Positions 9,123 to 17,563 of a DNA stretch of 64,000 nt are shown here, piece by piece. The stretch is from JAZOXB01 sp040096185. GTDB lineage: Bacteria > Bacillota > Clostridia > Oscillospirales > Oscillospiraceae. Where the stretch lies: assembly GCF_040096185.1 (NCBI RefSeq), contig NZ_JBBMFF010000244.1, forward strand, positions 82,702 to 146,701. Reading direction: 5' to 3'. Both the position numbers and the translations under genes were made by a program. The notes beneath the pieces were generated by a model. That model was not told where the DNA came from. It did no database searches and saw only the letters and a program-made list of their open reading frames with translations. Positions within the stretch are counted from its first letter, which is position 1; every line of letters begins with the position of its first letter.

Positions 9123-12100
9123 ATGCCGTATTCCTCATACGACCATGACAAATTAGAAGCCGCCGAAACCATGCGGATAGAACGCCGGATATATTTTGAA
9201 GCAAAGGACAGGGAGATTGCCCCTTATGCTTCCTTGCCGATTGCGCAGCTACTTTCCATGCGCAGCGAAAGCGCGGCGGCAGAACAGGCGATTTTTGACG
9301 ACCTTAAAGAACGCGCCGCCGCATGGGAAGAACAGGCGGGAAGAACGCTTTTGCTGGATAAAACACTTGAATATGTGAGAACGCCGCACGTCCAGCACAC
9401 CGCTAACGAGTGGCAGACCACCGAGCATAACCGCCATATTCGCAGCAATCGGGTATATCAGATGAATTACTACATTTACGAGAATACCCGCTACGACAAA
9501 GAAGCGCAGAAATCTATCCCGTATTCATGGACGCTTACATGGAGCGTGCGCACCAACAGCCCAAGCAGAACCCAAGCGAAGATTGCCGGACAAGATAGAA
9601 AGGTTTTCACCGACAAGGCAGCTATGGAAAAGTATCTGAATGGGCGTATCAAAGCGTATGACCGCTTGTTTACGGAAATCTCCCCGCCTATCCCGCAGGA
9701 GTACGCCGACTATTTCAAAGTAAACGGTATGCTCATGCCGGACTACACCATAGAGGGCGAAGAACCCCCGCAGCAGCAACAGGCGGCAGCTATCCCCGAA
9801 AATACCGGGCAGGAAAAGGAGCGTGAACACATGAGCGAACAGTTTTCTATTATGATAGGCAACCGCAGCCGCTTTGACGCGGGCGACCCCGGCGGCTATT
9901 GGTTGGATATGCCCGCCACAAAGGAGCAGTTGCACGAAGCTATGCGGAACGTCGGCATTACCGCCGACAACCCGCAGGATTTTTCCATTCGCGGCTATTC
10001 CGACGACCCGGAGAAACATATTGCCTTGCCTTATGAAATGGTATGCGCCGCCGACGTGGACGAACTCAATTTTCTTGCGGCGCGGCTCGAACAGCTTGAC
10101 CCCGCCGAGGTTGGCAAGCTGAACGCAGCTTTGCAGCAGAAAAACGGGCTTGCAAATATTGGACAGGTAATTGACTTCACCTACAACGTGGATTTTTACG
10201 TCCATATCCCCGAAGTACATAACTACCACGATTTGGGCGACTATTACTTAAATCAATCCGGCATGGTACAAATGCCCGAAGAATGGAAAGGCGGCATTGA
10301 CCTTTCTACTTTTGGCAGGAACGCTGCCGCGCAGGAAAAAGGCGCGTTTACCGAGTACGGCTATATCGTGGAAAGCGGCGACGAGTGGGAACGGCAGTTT
10401 GAGGGGCGCGAAGTGCCGGAAGAATACCGCATTATGAGTTACCCGCAGCCGGAGCGCGGCGAACAGGACAAAGCCTATATGGACGCAGCCGAAACGCAGC
10501 AAGCAGACGCACAGGCCGCAGAGCCGCAGCAGCCCCGCCCCGTCGTCCCCATTATCCTTACTTCCGAAAAGCCCGCCGAAAAGGTAAAGGAGATCACCGC
10601 GCGTTTGGAACAGGTCGTACAGGCGATTTTTGACAGCGACCGCTACAAAGAGTTTCTAACCGCTATGTCAAAGTTCCATGATTATAGTTTGAATAACACT
10701 ATCCTAATTGCTATGCAGGGCGGCAATTTGGTAATGGGCTTCCGTCAATGGGAAAAGGAGTTTGACCGCCATGTAAAGAAAGGCGAGAAAGGCATTAAAA
10801 TCTTTGCCCCCGCGCCCTACAAGGTGAAAAAGCTGGTTGATAAAATCGACCCCGAAACGAGAAAGCCCATGCTTGACCGCGAGGGAAAAGTGGTAAAGGA
10901 AGAAAAGGAAATCACCGTCCCCGCCTTTAAGGTTATAACCGTCTTTGATATTTCGCAGACCGAGGGCAAGGAGTTTCCCGACCTTTCCGTTAAACCGCTG
11001 CTTGCCGATGTGGAGCAGTACGAGGATTTTTTCGCCGCCCTTGAAAAAGCGTCCCCCGTCCCGATTGCATTTGAGCAGATCACAAACGGCGCAAATGGGT
11101 ATTTCAGTTTGACCGACAAGCGTATTGCAATCAAAGAGGGCGTGAGTGAATTACAGGCGGTAAAGACCGCCATTCACGAAATCGCCCATGCGAAGCTGCA
11201 CGACGTAGACTTAAACGCCCCGCCGGAGCAGCAAAACCGCGTTGACCGCCATACCTGCGAGGTAGAAGCGGAAAGCGTCGCTTATACGGTTTGCCAGCAT
11301 TTCGGCCTTGATACTTCCGATTACTCTTTCGGCTATGTGGCTGGTTGGAGCAGCGGCAAGGAAATGACCGAGTTAAAAGCGTCCCTTGAAACAATACAGA
11401 CCACCGCAAAGGAACTCATTACCGAGATTGAGGGGCATTTTACCGAGTTGCAGCAGCAGCGGCAAGCCGAGCAGGAGCAGGGCGATACCTTTTCCATTTA
11501 TCAGTTAAAGCGCGGGGACGAAACAAGGGACTTGCGCTTTGAGCCTTATGACCGTCTGCAAGCGGCTGGACTTACCATTGACCGGGTAAATTATGAACTC
11601 GTCTATACTGCACCGCTTACAAAGGATATGACGCTGGGCGACATTTGGGAAAGGTTTAATATCGACCACCCCGCCGACTTTAAGGGGCATAGCCTTTCCG
11701 TTTCCGACATTGTTGTGCTTCATCAGAACGACGAGGACACCGCCCACTATGTAGACAGTATCGGTTTTCAGCAAGTGCCGGAGTTTTTGCAGGAGCAGCA
11801 GACCCCCGTATTTGACAAGCTGCCGCCCGAACAGCAGCAAGCCTTGTCCGACACCGTACAAGACACTTTGCAAATGCTGGTTGACGCAGACAAGCGGATT
11901 TATGGCGACGTTACGGGCAAGACCCTTGAAGCAATCGCGGCGCAAGGATATTCCTACAAGGACGGGCAGCTTGAAAAGCAGCAGCCGGAAGCGACCCCCG
12001 ACAGCCTTTTGACGGGTGAAACCGTTAGAACGCCGAGGGGCAATTTTCATATTACCGATATGAGCCGTGAACAGATCGAAGCGGCGGGATTTGGTTTTCA

Positions 12101-12470
12101 CCATGCGTCGGAGGACGGGAAGTATCTCATTATGGGGAATGGCACACAGGCTTATGCCATAGCCGCCGAGCAGCCGCAGCGGGATAATCCCTTAAAGCAC
12201 GTCGAGGACACCATAGAGCAGAACGACAACAATTTTGACGGGCTTATCAACAATACGCCGCAAACGCCCACCGTTGCAGATTTTGAGCAGCGGGCAAAGG
12301 CGGGGGAAGCGATTTCCGTTACCGACCTTGCAAAAGCGGTAAAAGCCGAGAAACGGGAACAGCCGCAGAAAAAACCGTCCATTTTGAAGAAGCTGGACGA
12401 ATACAAGAAACAGGCGGCGCAGCAGCCGAAAGATAAACAGAAAGAGCATAAAAAGGATTTGGAGGTTTGA
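9123..12470 (+). CDS. Giant anti-restriction polyvalent protein: ArdA + ArdC metallopeptidase + YodL + DUF4316-like tail
   Basis: A 1115-residue multidomain protein. Residues 1-235 are an unassigned N-terminal domain; about 238-440 is an ArdA-like DNA-mimic domain that blocks type I restriction; about 486-760 is ArdC, with an ssDNA-binding N-terminal part and the zinc peptidase motif HEIAH near residue 685; about 787-870 is YodL-like (FSIYQLK, RFEPYDRL). The last 30 residues (SILKKLDEYK to HKKDLEV) are a tail shared with four other proteins of this window. It is probably made early in, or sent into, the recipient to protect incoming DNA (inference). In element 2 these domains are split over separate genes. 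An oriT-like segment lies directly upstream. Confidence 0.88.
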   Translation: MPYSSYDHDKLEAAETMRIERRIYFEAKDREIAPYASLPIAQLLSMRSESAAAEQAIFDDLKERAAAWEEQAGRTLLLDKTLEYVRTPHVQHTANEWQTTEHNRHIRSNRVYQMNYYIYENTRYDKEAQKSIPYSWTLTWSVRTNSPSRTQAKIAGQDRKVFTDKAAMEKYLNGRIKAYDRLFTEISPPIPQEYADYFKVNGMLMPDYTIEGEEPPQQQQAAAIPENTGQEKEREHMSEQFSIMIGNRSRFDAGDPGGYWLDMPATKEQLHEAMRNVGITADNPQDFSIRGYSDDPEKHIALPYEMVCAADVDELNFLAARLEQLDPAEVGKLNAALQQKNGLANIGQVIDFTYNVDFYVHIPEVHNYHDLGDYYLNQSGMVQMPEEWKGGIDLSTFGRNAAAQEKGAFTEYGYIVESGDEWERQFEGREVPEEYRIMSYPQPERGEQDKAYMDAAETQQADAQAAEPQQPRPVVPIILTSEKPAEKVKEITARLEQVVQAIFDSDRYKEFLTAMSKFHDYSLNNTILIAMQGGNLVMGFRQWEKEFDRHVKKGEKGIKIFAPAPYKVKKLVDKIDPETRKPMLDREGKVVKEEKEITVPAFKVITVFDISQTEGKEFPDLSVKPLLADVEQYEDFFAALEKASPVPIAFEQITNGANGYFSLTDKRIAIKEGVSELQAVKTAIHEIAHAKLHDVDLNAPPEQQNRVDRHTCEVEAESVAYTVCQHFGLDTSDYSFGYVAGWSSGKEMTELKASLETIQTTAKELITEIEGHFTELQQQRQAEQEQGDTFSIYQLKRGDETRDLRFEPYDRLQAAGLTIDRVNYELVYTAPLTKDMTLGDIWERFNIDHPADFKGHSLSVSDIVVLHQNDEDTAHYVDSIGFQQVPEFLQEQQTPVFDKLPPEQQQALSDTVQDTLQMLVDADKRIYGDVTGKTLEAIAAQGYSYKDGQLEKQQPEATPDSLLTGETVRTPRGNFHITDMSREQIEAAGFGFHHASEDGKYLIMGNGTQAYAIAAEQPQRDNPLKHVEDTIEQNDNNFDGLINNTPQTPTVADFEQRAKAGEAISVTDLAKAVKAEKREQPQKKPSILKKLDEYKKQAAQQPKDKQKEHKKDLEV

Positions 12471-12474
12471 TAGC

Positions 12475-12684
12475 ATGAATACCCGCTTTACCATTGAGGA
12501 AGAAAACATTGTTGCGATCTACGCCGAGGACAGCCGGGAAACAACGCTTGAAAATATCCTTGCCGCCATGCCCTACATGGACGAGGATATGCGCCAGCTT
12601 GCCGCCGCAGCGGTGAACAAGCTGCAAGCCATGACGGACAGCGAGTTTTCCGAAAGGGAGTTTATCTTGACCGACGAGGAATAG
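12475..12684 (+). CDS. TTRAP (transposon-transfer assisting) family protein
   Basis: A 69-residue acidic helical protein, start 4 bases after the giant gene's stop. Its core (FTIEEENIV, AAVNKLQAMTDSEF) matches the TTRAP family found only in conjugative transposons. The molecular role is unknown. Element 2 encodes a homolog at 39305, also beside anti-restriction genes. It is followed by a strong terminator that closes the plus-strand operon. Confidence 0.85.
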   Translation: MNTRFTIEEENIVAIYAEDSRETTLENILAAMPYMDEDMRQLAAAAVNKLQAMTDSEFSEREFILTDEE

Positions 12685-12690
12685 CCCATA

Positions 12691-12743
12691 GAGAACAGGG
12701 GCGCGGTTGCCGATTTCCGGCACCGCGCCCCTGTTCTTTTTTT
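12691..12743 (+). terminator. Rho-independent terminator after the element 1 transfer operon
   Basis: A 15-bp GC-rich stem (GAACAGGGGCGCGGT with ACCGCGCCCCTGTTC) with a short loop and seven T. It ends the long plus-strand operon ahead of the convergent relaxase genes. Confidence 0.9.
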
Positions 12744-12885
12744 GTCCTTGCGTGGACAATTAGAAAGCCGTTTTTGCGGGTTTGAATATACTTTATCGTC
12801 TATGTCGTTTTCATGCGCTGGAAGCCGCAGAAACACAGGCGTTTTCAGCCCTTAACATTCCACTTGCCACCCCATGTTTTGCGCC

Positions 12886-14220
12886 TTATCGCTCCTGCTC
12901 CCGCGCCCTGCTTTGGGACGGGTAAAGAATACTATCGACGTTCTTTTTGACAACGCCGTATTCCTGCATTTGCTTCTTGGCTTGCCGATAATCTTCATAC
13001 AATTTGGTTTTCCTGTCGTTTAAGCTTCTATACTCCTTGCGCAGCGCGGCGAGATCGGGCAGCTTCTTTATCTGCATTTCCTTTAATGCCCTTGCCGCAG
13101 CTTCAAACAGGATAATTTCGCTTTCATGCCCCCGCAGATACTTTTCCTTGTCCGGCGATTTTCGGTATTCATCGTAAATCGGTTTTAACTGTCGGTATGT
13201 GGTGGTGTGCTTGATAAGCAGCGACAAATCAGACATACGCTGTTCCACTTCCTTAACCGCCTTTGCCGCCGCGTCATGAGCGGTCATAATATCGGCTATC
13301 TTGCTTTCAAGTTCGCTATAATACTCAATCTTGTTTTCGGTTAGGAAGTTCATGCTTTTAGCAGCCTGTTTCAGATTATGGATTTTTGCCCACCGTTCAT
13401 AGCCCGCCGACTGTTGGGCTTTGATACTGTTTTCAAGATCGACGACAAGCCGGATTTTCTTATCTTCCCGCAGCGTTTTTGTTTTGGCAACATACACGCC
13501 CTTGATACGCTCCTTTATCGCTTCTTCCGTATAGGCCGCGCCGAGCGTCTTTGTGCGGGTAAACCGTTCCTGTCCGGCAGCGCGAAAGGAAATGTATTTG
13601 CCCTGTTTGATTTCATACCCCATTTCCTGCAAGCGGCGCAGCAGTTCGTCAAAATCTTTCACTTGGGGAATGAGAGTATCTATCGCCGTTTTCAGCTTTG
13701 CTTTGTAGCTTGTCCCTTGCTTTTCGGCGGTGTATTCTGCATAGCTTTTTCCCTTGTCCTGTCCCGGTACGACGACGGATAGCCCATGCTCTTTACATAT
13801 CCTGTCGCTGGTGCGCCGGATAAAGTGATAGCTTTGCTTGTTGGAATGGTACTTTTTGTAGTCAACGAAGCTAACCGCGTTGAAAATCAAGTGATTATGC
13901 AGATGGTCTTTATCGACGTGAGTTGTCAAAACAAACTCATACTTGCCGCCTAATACCGCCCCGGCAAGTTCCATGCCGATTTTGTGCGCTTCTTCCGGTG
14001 TGGTTTCTCCCACCGCAAAGGATTGTATCAAGTGCCGCCCTAAATGTGTGCCGCGATCTCCGGCAGCTTCCCGCGTCCATGCAAACTCAATATCGGCGGT
14101 TTCCAGCCCGCAGCCGAAAGAGGACGCAAGCAGCTTCCCGTCTGTCTTTTCGGGATTTAAGATATAGTCTATCGCAGCCTTTAAGGTTGATTTAATAGGG
14201 TGCGTCTTTGTAACCGCCAT
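12886..14220 (-). CDS. Relaxase/mobilization nuclease (MobA/VirD2, MOBP type)
   Basis: Nicks one strand at oriT, stays bound to the 5' end and leads it through the channel. 444 residues. The metal-binding histidine motif HVDKDHLHNH is at residues 101-110 and a candidate nicking tyrosine lies in IDYIL near residue 18; the C-terminal half is coiled coil and basic. The start overlaps mobC by 40 bases on the same strand. The element 2 relaxase (54699-56066) is a homolog of similar length. Convergent with the transfer operon; a 200-base gap with the terminator lies between. Confidence 0.95.
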   Translation of the reverse strand: MAVTKTHPIKSTLKAAIDYILNPEKTDGKLLASSFGCGLETADIEFAWTREAAGDRGTHLGRHLIQSFAVGETTPEEAHKIGMELAGAVLGGKYEFVLTTHVDKDHLHNHLIFNAVSFVDYKKYHSNKQSYHFIRRTSDRICKEHGLSVVVPGQDKGKSYAEYTAEKQGTSYKAKLKTAIDTLIPQVKDFDELLRRLQEMGYEIKQGKYISFRAAGQERFTRTKTLGAAYTEEAIKERIKGVYVAKTKTLREDKKIRLVVDLENSIKAQQSAGYERWAKIHNLKQAAKSMNFLTENKIEYYSELESKIADIMTAHDAAAKAVKEVEQRMSDLSLLIKHTTTYRQLKPIYDEYRKSPDKEKYLRGHESEIILFEAAARALKEMQIKKLPDLAALRKEYRSLNDRKTKLYEDYRQAKKQMQEYGVVKKNVDSILYPSQSRAREQER

Positions 14221-14510
14221 ATCTCGTCCACCGCCTTTTTAATGTCCTCTATATCCTGCCTGTAAACCGTCCCCGTCGCATTGGCGCGTTTTGCAATTTG
14301 GTTGATGTTCCGGCTCACCGCTTGCAGTTCCCGGATATATGCTTTTGTGTCGCTTCGGTCAACGACAAGAATATACCCGTCTATCGCCATTTTACGGAAG
14401 TATGCCCCATACTGCTTTATGGGAAGCTGCTTCATCTTCTCGTCGATCAGCCGCTTTTCTTCTTCCGTAACGTAAAACTTCATCTGTATATTTCTCTTTC
14501 GGTTTTCCAT
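14181..14510 (-). CDS. MobC-like relaxosome accessory protein
   Basis: A 109-residue ribbon-helix-helix type protein (QMKFYVTEEEKRLIDEKMKQL, split by a basic start). It helps the relaxase open oriT. The family signature YFRKMAIDGYI and the paired motif RNINQIAKRANATG are plain. It lies first in the minus-strand mob operon with the oriT-like segment 20-80 bases upstream, as expected for a relaxosome that controls its own origin. A homolog with the same arrangement is found in element 2. Confidence 0.9.
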   Translation of the reverse strand: MENRKRNIQMKFYVTEEEKRLIDEKMKQLPIKQYGAYFRKMAIDGYILVVDRSDTKAYIRELQAVSRNINQIAKRANATGTVYRQDIEDIKKAVDEIWRLQRRTLLNQP

Positions 14511-14528
14511 TTCCGCACCGCCTTTCGG

Positions 14529-14595
14529 TATAAGGGTTTGGGATTATCCCAACAAGCATTTTCCGCAAACGGGTACTCGTTTGCTGTGCTTGCTA
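14529..14595 (-). other. Putative oriT of element 1 (copy 2, upstream of mobC)
   Basis: Read on the minus strand it holds AGCAAGCACAGC, an inverted repeat GCAAACG / CGTTTGC, AAAATGCTTG, and a second inverted repeat TTGGGATAATCCCAA followed by ACCCTTATA. The same core sits upstream of the element 2 mobC, which supports an origin of transfer. A near-identical copy in the opposite orientation lies at 8995-9094. The nick site cannot be assigned. Confidence 0.7.
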
Positions 14596-14655
14596 TCTAC
14601 TCCATACCCCCACCGAAAGGCGGTATTTGTTGCGCGTTCCTTTGATTTTGGACGC

Positions 14656-14690
14656 AAAAAAAGATTGCAGCCGCCATGCGCTGCAATCTC
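14656..14690 (-). terminator. Terminator of the minus-strand XRE gene
   Basis: AGATTGCAGC pairs with GCTGCAATCT around an 8-base loop; the minus strand then runs into seven T. It lies 20 bases beyond the stop of the XRE gene. Confidence 0.8.
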
Positions 14691-14711
14691 CCGATTTCTC
14701 ATATTGTGAGG

Positions 14712-15074
14712 TTAATCCTCTGCTTTTTCGACTTCCGTTATCTCCCTTGCTGTTGCGGTTACAATCCGTATGCCTTTATCGCTCATACCGTCCAGCAGCG
14801 CGTCAAGCTGCCGCCGCCCGGTGGATTTCTCCGCATTGCTGTTCGGGAAGAAAAATTGATCTACCGAAATATGATACCGGGTTACAAGGTCATAGAATAC
14901 CTGTAAACTCGGCTGTTGTCCCTTGTTCTCGATATTCGCAAGGTAGCGCGGGGAAATATATAACTCGTCGCTTACCTTTTTGCGGCTCTCGCCGTATTCA
15001 TTTCTCGCGGCTTTTATAGCTGCCCCGAAAGCCTTAAAGTCGTACAATGGTACGGGTCTTTTTGCCATTTTCAT
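14712..15074 (-). CDS. XRE-family helix-turn-helix regulator
   Basis: About 120 residues with a Cro/CI HTH near residues 15-70 (FGAAIKAARNEYGESRKKVSDELYIS is its start, here given in part: AAIKAARNEYG ... YISPRYLANIENKG). A second ATG two codons in (15068) is better spaced from AGGG and may be the true start. It is divergent from the attenuated rRNA-methylase operon and follows the mob genes, a place where Tn916/Tn1549-like elements keep a regulator. Target unknown. Confidence 0.85.
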   Translation of the reverse strand: MKMAKRPVPLYDFKAFGAAIKAARNEYGESRKKVSDELYISPRYLANIENKGQQPSLQVFYDLVTRYHISVDQFFFPNSNAEKSTGRRQLDALLDGMSDKGIRIVTATAREITEVEKAED

Positions 15075-15161
15075 TCACCCTGTTACATTTTACAGTTCAC
15101 CTTTCTTTTTGGATATGTCCACACAATTCATATCATTAGGTTAAATACTTCCTGTTGTGTA

Positions 15162-15190
15162 TTGACAGTAGACTGATTTTCTGATAAAAT
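15162..15190 (+). promoter_or_regulatory. Sigma-70 promoter of the KTR/Cfr-like cargo operon
   Basis: TTGACA at 15162-15167 and TAAAAT at 15185-15190 are spaced by exactly 17 bases, 30 bases ahead of the leader peptide start. AT-rich surroundings contrast with the GC-rich element and mark the cargo insertion. Confidence 0.85.
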
Positions 15191-15218
15191 AAAATTTATG
15201 TAAAAGGAGGCGGCGTTT

Positions 15219-15245
15219 ATGTTGCATAGCATGCGTATTAGATAA
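15219..15245 (+). CDS. Eight-residue leader peptide MLHSMRIR (attenuator uORF)
   Basis: ATG with a perfect AAAGGAGG eight bases upstream, eight codons, then TAA. The stop region overlaps ATAAGCAT, which can pair with ATGCTTAT 44 bases downstream around a terminator-like hairpin. This layout is typical of ribosome-stalling control of genes against ribosome-targeting drugs. The peptide itself likely has no other function. Confidence 0.7.
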   Translation: MLHSMRIR

Positions 15246-15300
15246 GCATTGAAAAAAAGGATTTTCCCATTTTCAACATGGGCTTTTTTGTCATGCTTAT
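15242..15300 (+). promoter_or_regulatory. First attenuator hairpin
   Basis: ATAAGCAT (15242) can pair with ATGCTTAT (15293); inside lies CCCAT / ATGGG followed by C and six T. A ribosome paused on the leader would cover the first arm and change the fold. A regulatory role is inferred from layout. Confidence 0.6.
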
Positions 15301-15396
15301 TTTGCGGATGCTATACAAAAAACTAACGACGTATAGATATAGTATAGACATAGTGCAAGCTATGCCTTAGTTTTGTTGTACTGCTCTGTGCATTAT

Positions 15397-15441
15397 AAAT
15401 GCAGGTCAATGCTCATGTTGAGGATTGACCTGCATTTTTTT
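15397..15441 (+). terminator. Second attenuator / intrinsic terminator before the KTR gene
   Basis: AAATGCAGGTCAAT pairs with ATTGACCTGCATTT, 14 bp, loop of 13, then T run. It stands between promoter and genes, so full-length transcript requires read-through, consistent with attenuation. Confidence 0.8.
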
Positions 15442-15466
15442 GTGTAAAAAGGACGAGTGAAATATA

Positions 15467-15652
15467 ATGCTTAAAAAATATTGGATAAAATGTCCGATTT
15501 GTAACGGAAAGACGAGAGTTCAAGTATTTCATAATACTGTATTAAAAGATTTTCCTCTTTTCTGCCCTAAATGCAAATTGACGCATATCATTGATGTAGA
15601 AAAATTAGAGATTGTAATCAAAAATACAGAAAAACAAACTTTTATTATTTAG
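15467..15652 (+). CDS. Cysteine-rich KTR-domain zinc ribbon protein
   Basis: A 61-residue protein with CPICNGKTR and FCPKCK, a single four-cysteine zinc ribbon. KTR proteins are typical small companions of resistance genes in Tn916/Tn1549-like elements; function unknown. It lies 16 bases ahead of the radical SAM gene, in one AT-rich transcript downstream of the attenuator. Start ATG follows a weak AAGGACGAG site. Confidence 0.85.
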   Translation: MLKKYWIKCPICNGKTRVQVFHNTVLKDFPLFCPKCKLTHIIDVEKLEIVIKNTEKQTFII

Positions 15653-15668
15653 AAGAAAGGATATAAAA

Positions 15669-16652
15669 ATGAAACGTTTACCTAAATATACGCCTGCGGA
15701 AGTACGGAATGATCCATACGGATTTACTTACAAAGAAATGTCGGAAGTTATTGGCGAGAATGAAGCAAAAGCCTTATATGAAGAATTATATAAGCAATTA
15801 CCACGCAAAAAAAATCTATCAATGTTGGTAAAAAATATTTGCAAAAGCAGTGATACTGAAAAGTATGTTTACGAACTGAAAGACAACAAATACATTGAAA
15901 CGGTTTTTATCAAGCGGCGAGATGGTGGAACTGTTTGCGTGAGCACACAAGTCGGTTGTCCTGTTGGTTGTATTTTTTGTGAGTCCGGGCGAAATGGCTT
16001 TGTTCGTAATCTAACATCGTCAGAAATCGTACAACAGATTATATTGTTGCGTCGAAAAGTAAACCGTATCGTTTTTATGGGTATGGGAGAGCCTTTATTC
16101 AATTATGACAACTTGATAAAAGCAATCCATATTCTCCGAGATAGATATGGGCTCAACTTTCCAACCGACGGCATTACCATATCAACAGTTGGTCCGGTCG
16201 ATCAATTAAAAAAATTGCGCGAGGAACATCTTAAAATTCAGTTGACAATATCTTTACACGCAGCAACACAATCTGCAAGAAATCGTATTATTCCTCACAT
16301 GCGCATATATGCTATTGAAGATGTTGTTAAGCAAGCCTTATCCTATTCTGAAAGGCATAATCGCAAAATTGTCTTTGCGTATTTGCTTTTACCGGGTATA
16401 AATGACCGGCCCTCAGATGTAAGACAACTTGCAAAATGGTTTCGGGGCAAAAAAGTTATGATTAACGTGTTACAATACAACCCAACAAGCAATTCAAGAA
16501 TTAAAGCACCACAGAAACGGGAAATAGTTGCATTCAAACATCAATTAGAGCAAGCAGGACTTGAAGTTACTATGAGAGTTTCTCATGGCAGAGAGATTAA
16601 CGCGGCTTGTGGACAGTTAGCTAACACATATAATAAATTCAAAAAAAAATGA
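15669..16652 (+). CDS. Cfr/RlmN-family radical SAM 23S rRNA adenine methyltransferase, candidate resistance gene
   Basis: Radical SAM enzyme of 327 residues that should methylate A2503 of 23S rRNA. The 4Fe-4S cysteines are C97, C101, C104 (CPVGCIFC); the two further catalytic cysteines are C90 (TVCVSTQ) and C314 (NAACGQL); MGMGEP is at 137-142. All five cysteines match the Cfr/RlmN mechanism. The mobile location, AT-rich composition unlike flanking DNA, leader-peptide control and KTR companion favour a Cfr-like drug-resistance enzyme (C8 methylation) over housekeeping RlmN (C2), but the N-terminal region is divergent and the distinction is not settled by sequence. AGAAAGGA ribosome site. Closed by a strong terminator. 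Confidence 0.85.
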   Translation: MKRLPKYTPAEVRNDPYGFTYKEMSEVIGENEAKALYEELYKQLPRKKNLSMLVKNICKSSDTEKYVYELKDNKYIETVFIKRRDGGTVCVSTQVGCPVGCIFCESGRNGFVRNLTSSEIVQQIILLRRKVNRIVFMGMGEPLFNYDNLIKAIHILRDRYGLNFPTDGITISTVGPVDQLKKLREEHLKIQLTISLHAATQSARNRIIPHMRIYAIEDVVKQALSYSERHNRKIVFAYLLLPGINDRPSDVRQLAKWFRGKKVMINVLQYNPTSNSRIKAPQKREIVAFKHQLEQAGLEVTMRVSHGREINAACGQLANTYNKFKKK

Positions 16653-16679
16653 TTAAAAGTGCCAGACGCATAGACGCAG

Positions 16680-16728
16680 AGCCGATAACGCATTAGGTCA
16701 AAAAACCTATGTGTTATCGGCTTTTTTA
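16680..16728 (+). terminator. Terminator of the Cfr-like operon
   Basis: AGCCGATAACGCATTAGGT folds back on ACCTATGTGTTATCGGCT with a 6-base loop, followed by a T run. Confidence 0.9.
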
Positions 16729-17110
16729 TTTAATATTGCGCAAAAGCCGCTGTTCCCTATTATAGAATGGATTGCGGGTAGTGTATTAAAGTCGCCCTTT
16801 TTTAAGGATACGGCGGTATCGGGGAGGTATCGCCGTGTCCATTTTTATTTACTGTAACCCGCCTAATGCTTTGCGGTCAAAAAAAGCTATGCTCCGCAAG
16901 CGGGATATTCCGGCTATGAATGTGAACTGTCAATACATTTAGCTACTGCTTACATTTCCTTTGCGCCCGTCCGCGTCTTGCGGACGGGCGCATTTTGCTT
17001 TTTTCAACTTTTTTCTGAAAAGCGCACTCAAGAGCCATCTCCCGAACGGGTACGGAGCGAAAGGGGCAGAGAGGACAAGCCCTTAACTCCCGTCCTCTAC
17101 TCCACGCGGG
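16729..17110. other. Intergenic region with two GC-rich hairpins
   Basis: No convincing gene. GGATACGGCG / CGCCGTGTCC flanked by T/A runs (about 16803-16843) looks like a two-way terminator marking the right edge of the AT-rich cargo. A perfect 12-bp stem GCGCCCGTCCGC / GCGGACGGGCGC (about 16960-16990), then ATTTTGCTTTTTT, is a second terminator. The remainder up to the sigma-like gene is GC-rich leader. Confidence 0.6.
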
Positions 17111-17125
17111 AAGGAGGTGAACTCT

Positions 17126-17563
17126 ATGGAGCTATCTTCTTCCGACAAGGAAAGAATACAACATCAGTACGACGCATTAGCAAAGAAAACTTTGGTCGGC
17201 GAAGCGAAAAGCCACCGCCGCACTCTTGCGAAACGCGCAGCACGCGAAGTTACTTTTTCGGATTTGAGCGAAAGCGAACTCGCGCAGCTTTTCACAACGG
17301 ACGAATACGAAAGCGATTATTTCCGTTTTCAAGTGTCCGGCTTTGATGTACTCGTCAAAAATGAACTGCTTGCCGAAGCCCTTAACGCTTTGCCCGAAAG
17401 GAAACGCGACATTATCCTTTTGTCCTACTTCTTGGATATGAGCGACGCGGAAATTGGCGAACTGCTGAATGTTGTACGCACGACGGTTTTCCGGCACAGG
17501 AAATCCGCGCTTGCGAAAATCAAACAGTATTTGGAGGGAAAAGCAGATGATGAATACCGTTAG
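17126..17563 (+). CDS. Sigma-70 region 4-like regulator
   Basis: 145 residues. The C-terminal half (ALNALPERKRDIILLSYF, EIGELLNVVRTTVFRHRKSA) is a sigma region 4 helix-turn-helix; region 2 is absent or very divergent. ATG at 17126 is chosen because AAGGAGG is eight bases upstream; the GTG at 17117 lies within that site. This gene pairs with the next HTH gene in the regulatory end of Tn916/Tn1549-like elements. It probably controls excision or transfer genes. Confidence 0.85.
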   Translation: MELSSSDKERIQHQYDALAKKTLVGEAKSHRRTLAKRAAREVTFSDLSESELAQLFTTDEYESDYFRFQVSGFDVLVKNELLAEALNALPERKRDIILLSYFLDMSDAEIGELLNVVRTTVFRHRKSALAKIKQYLEGKADDEYR

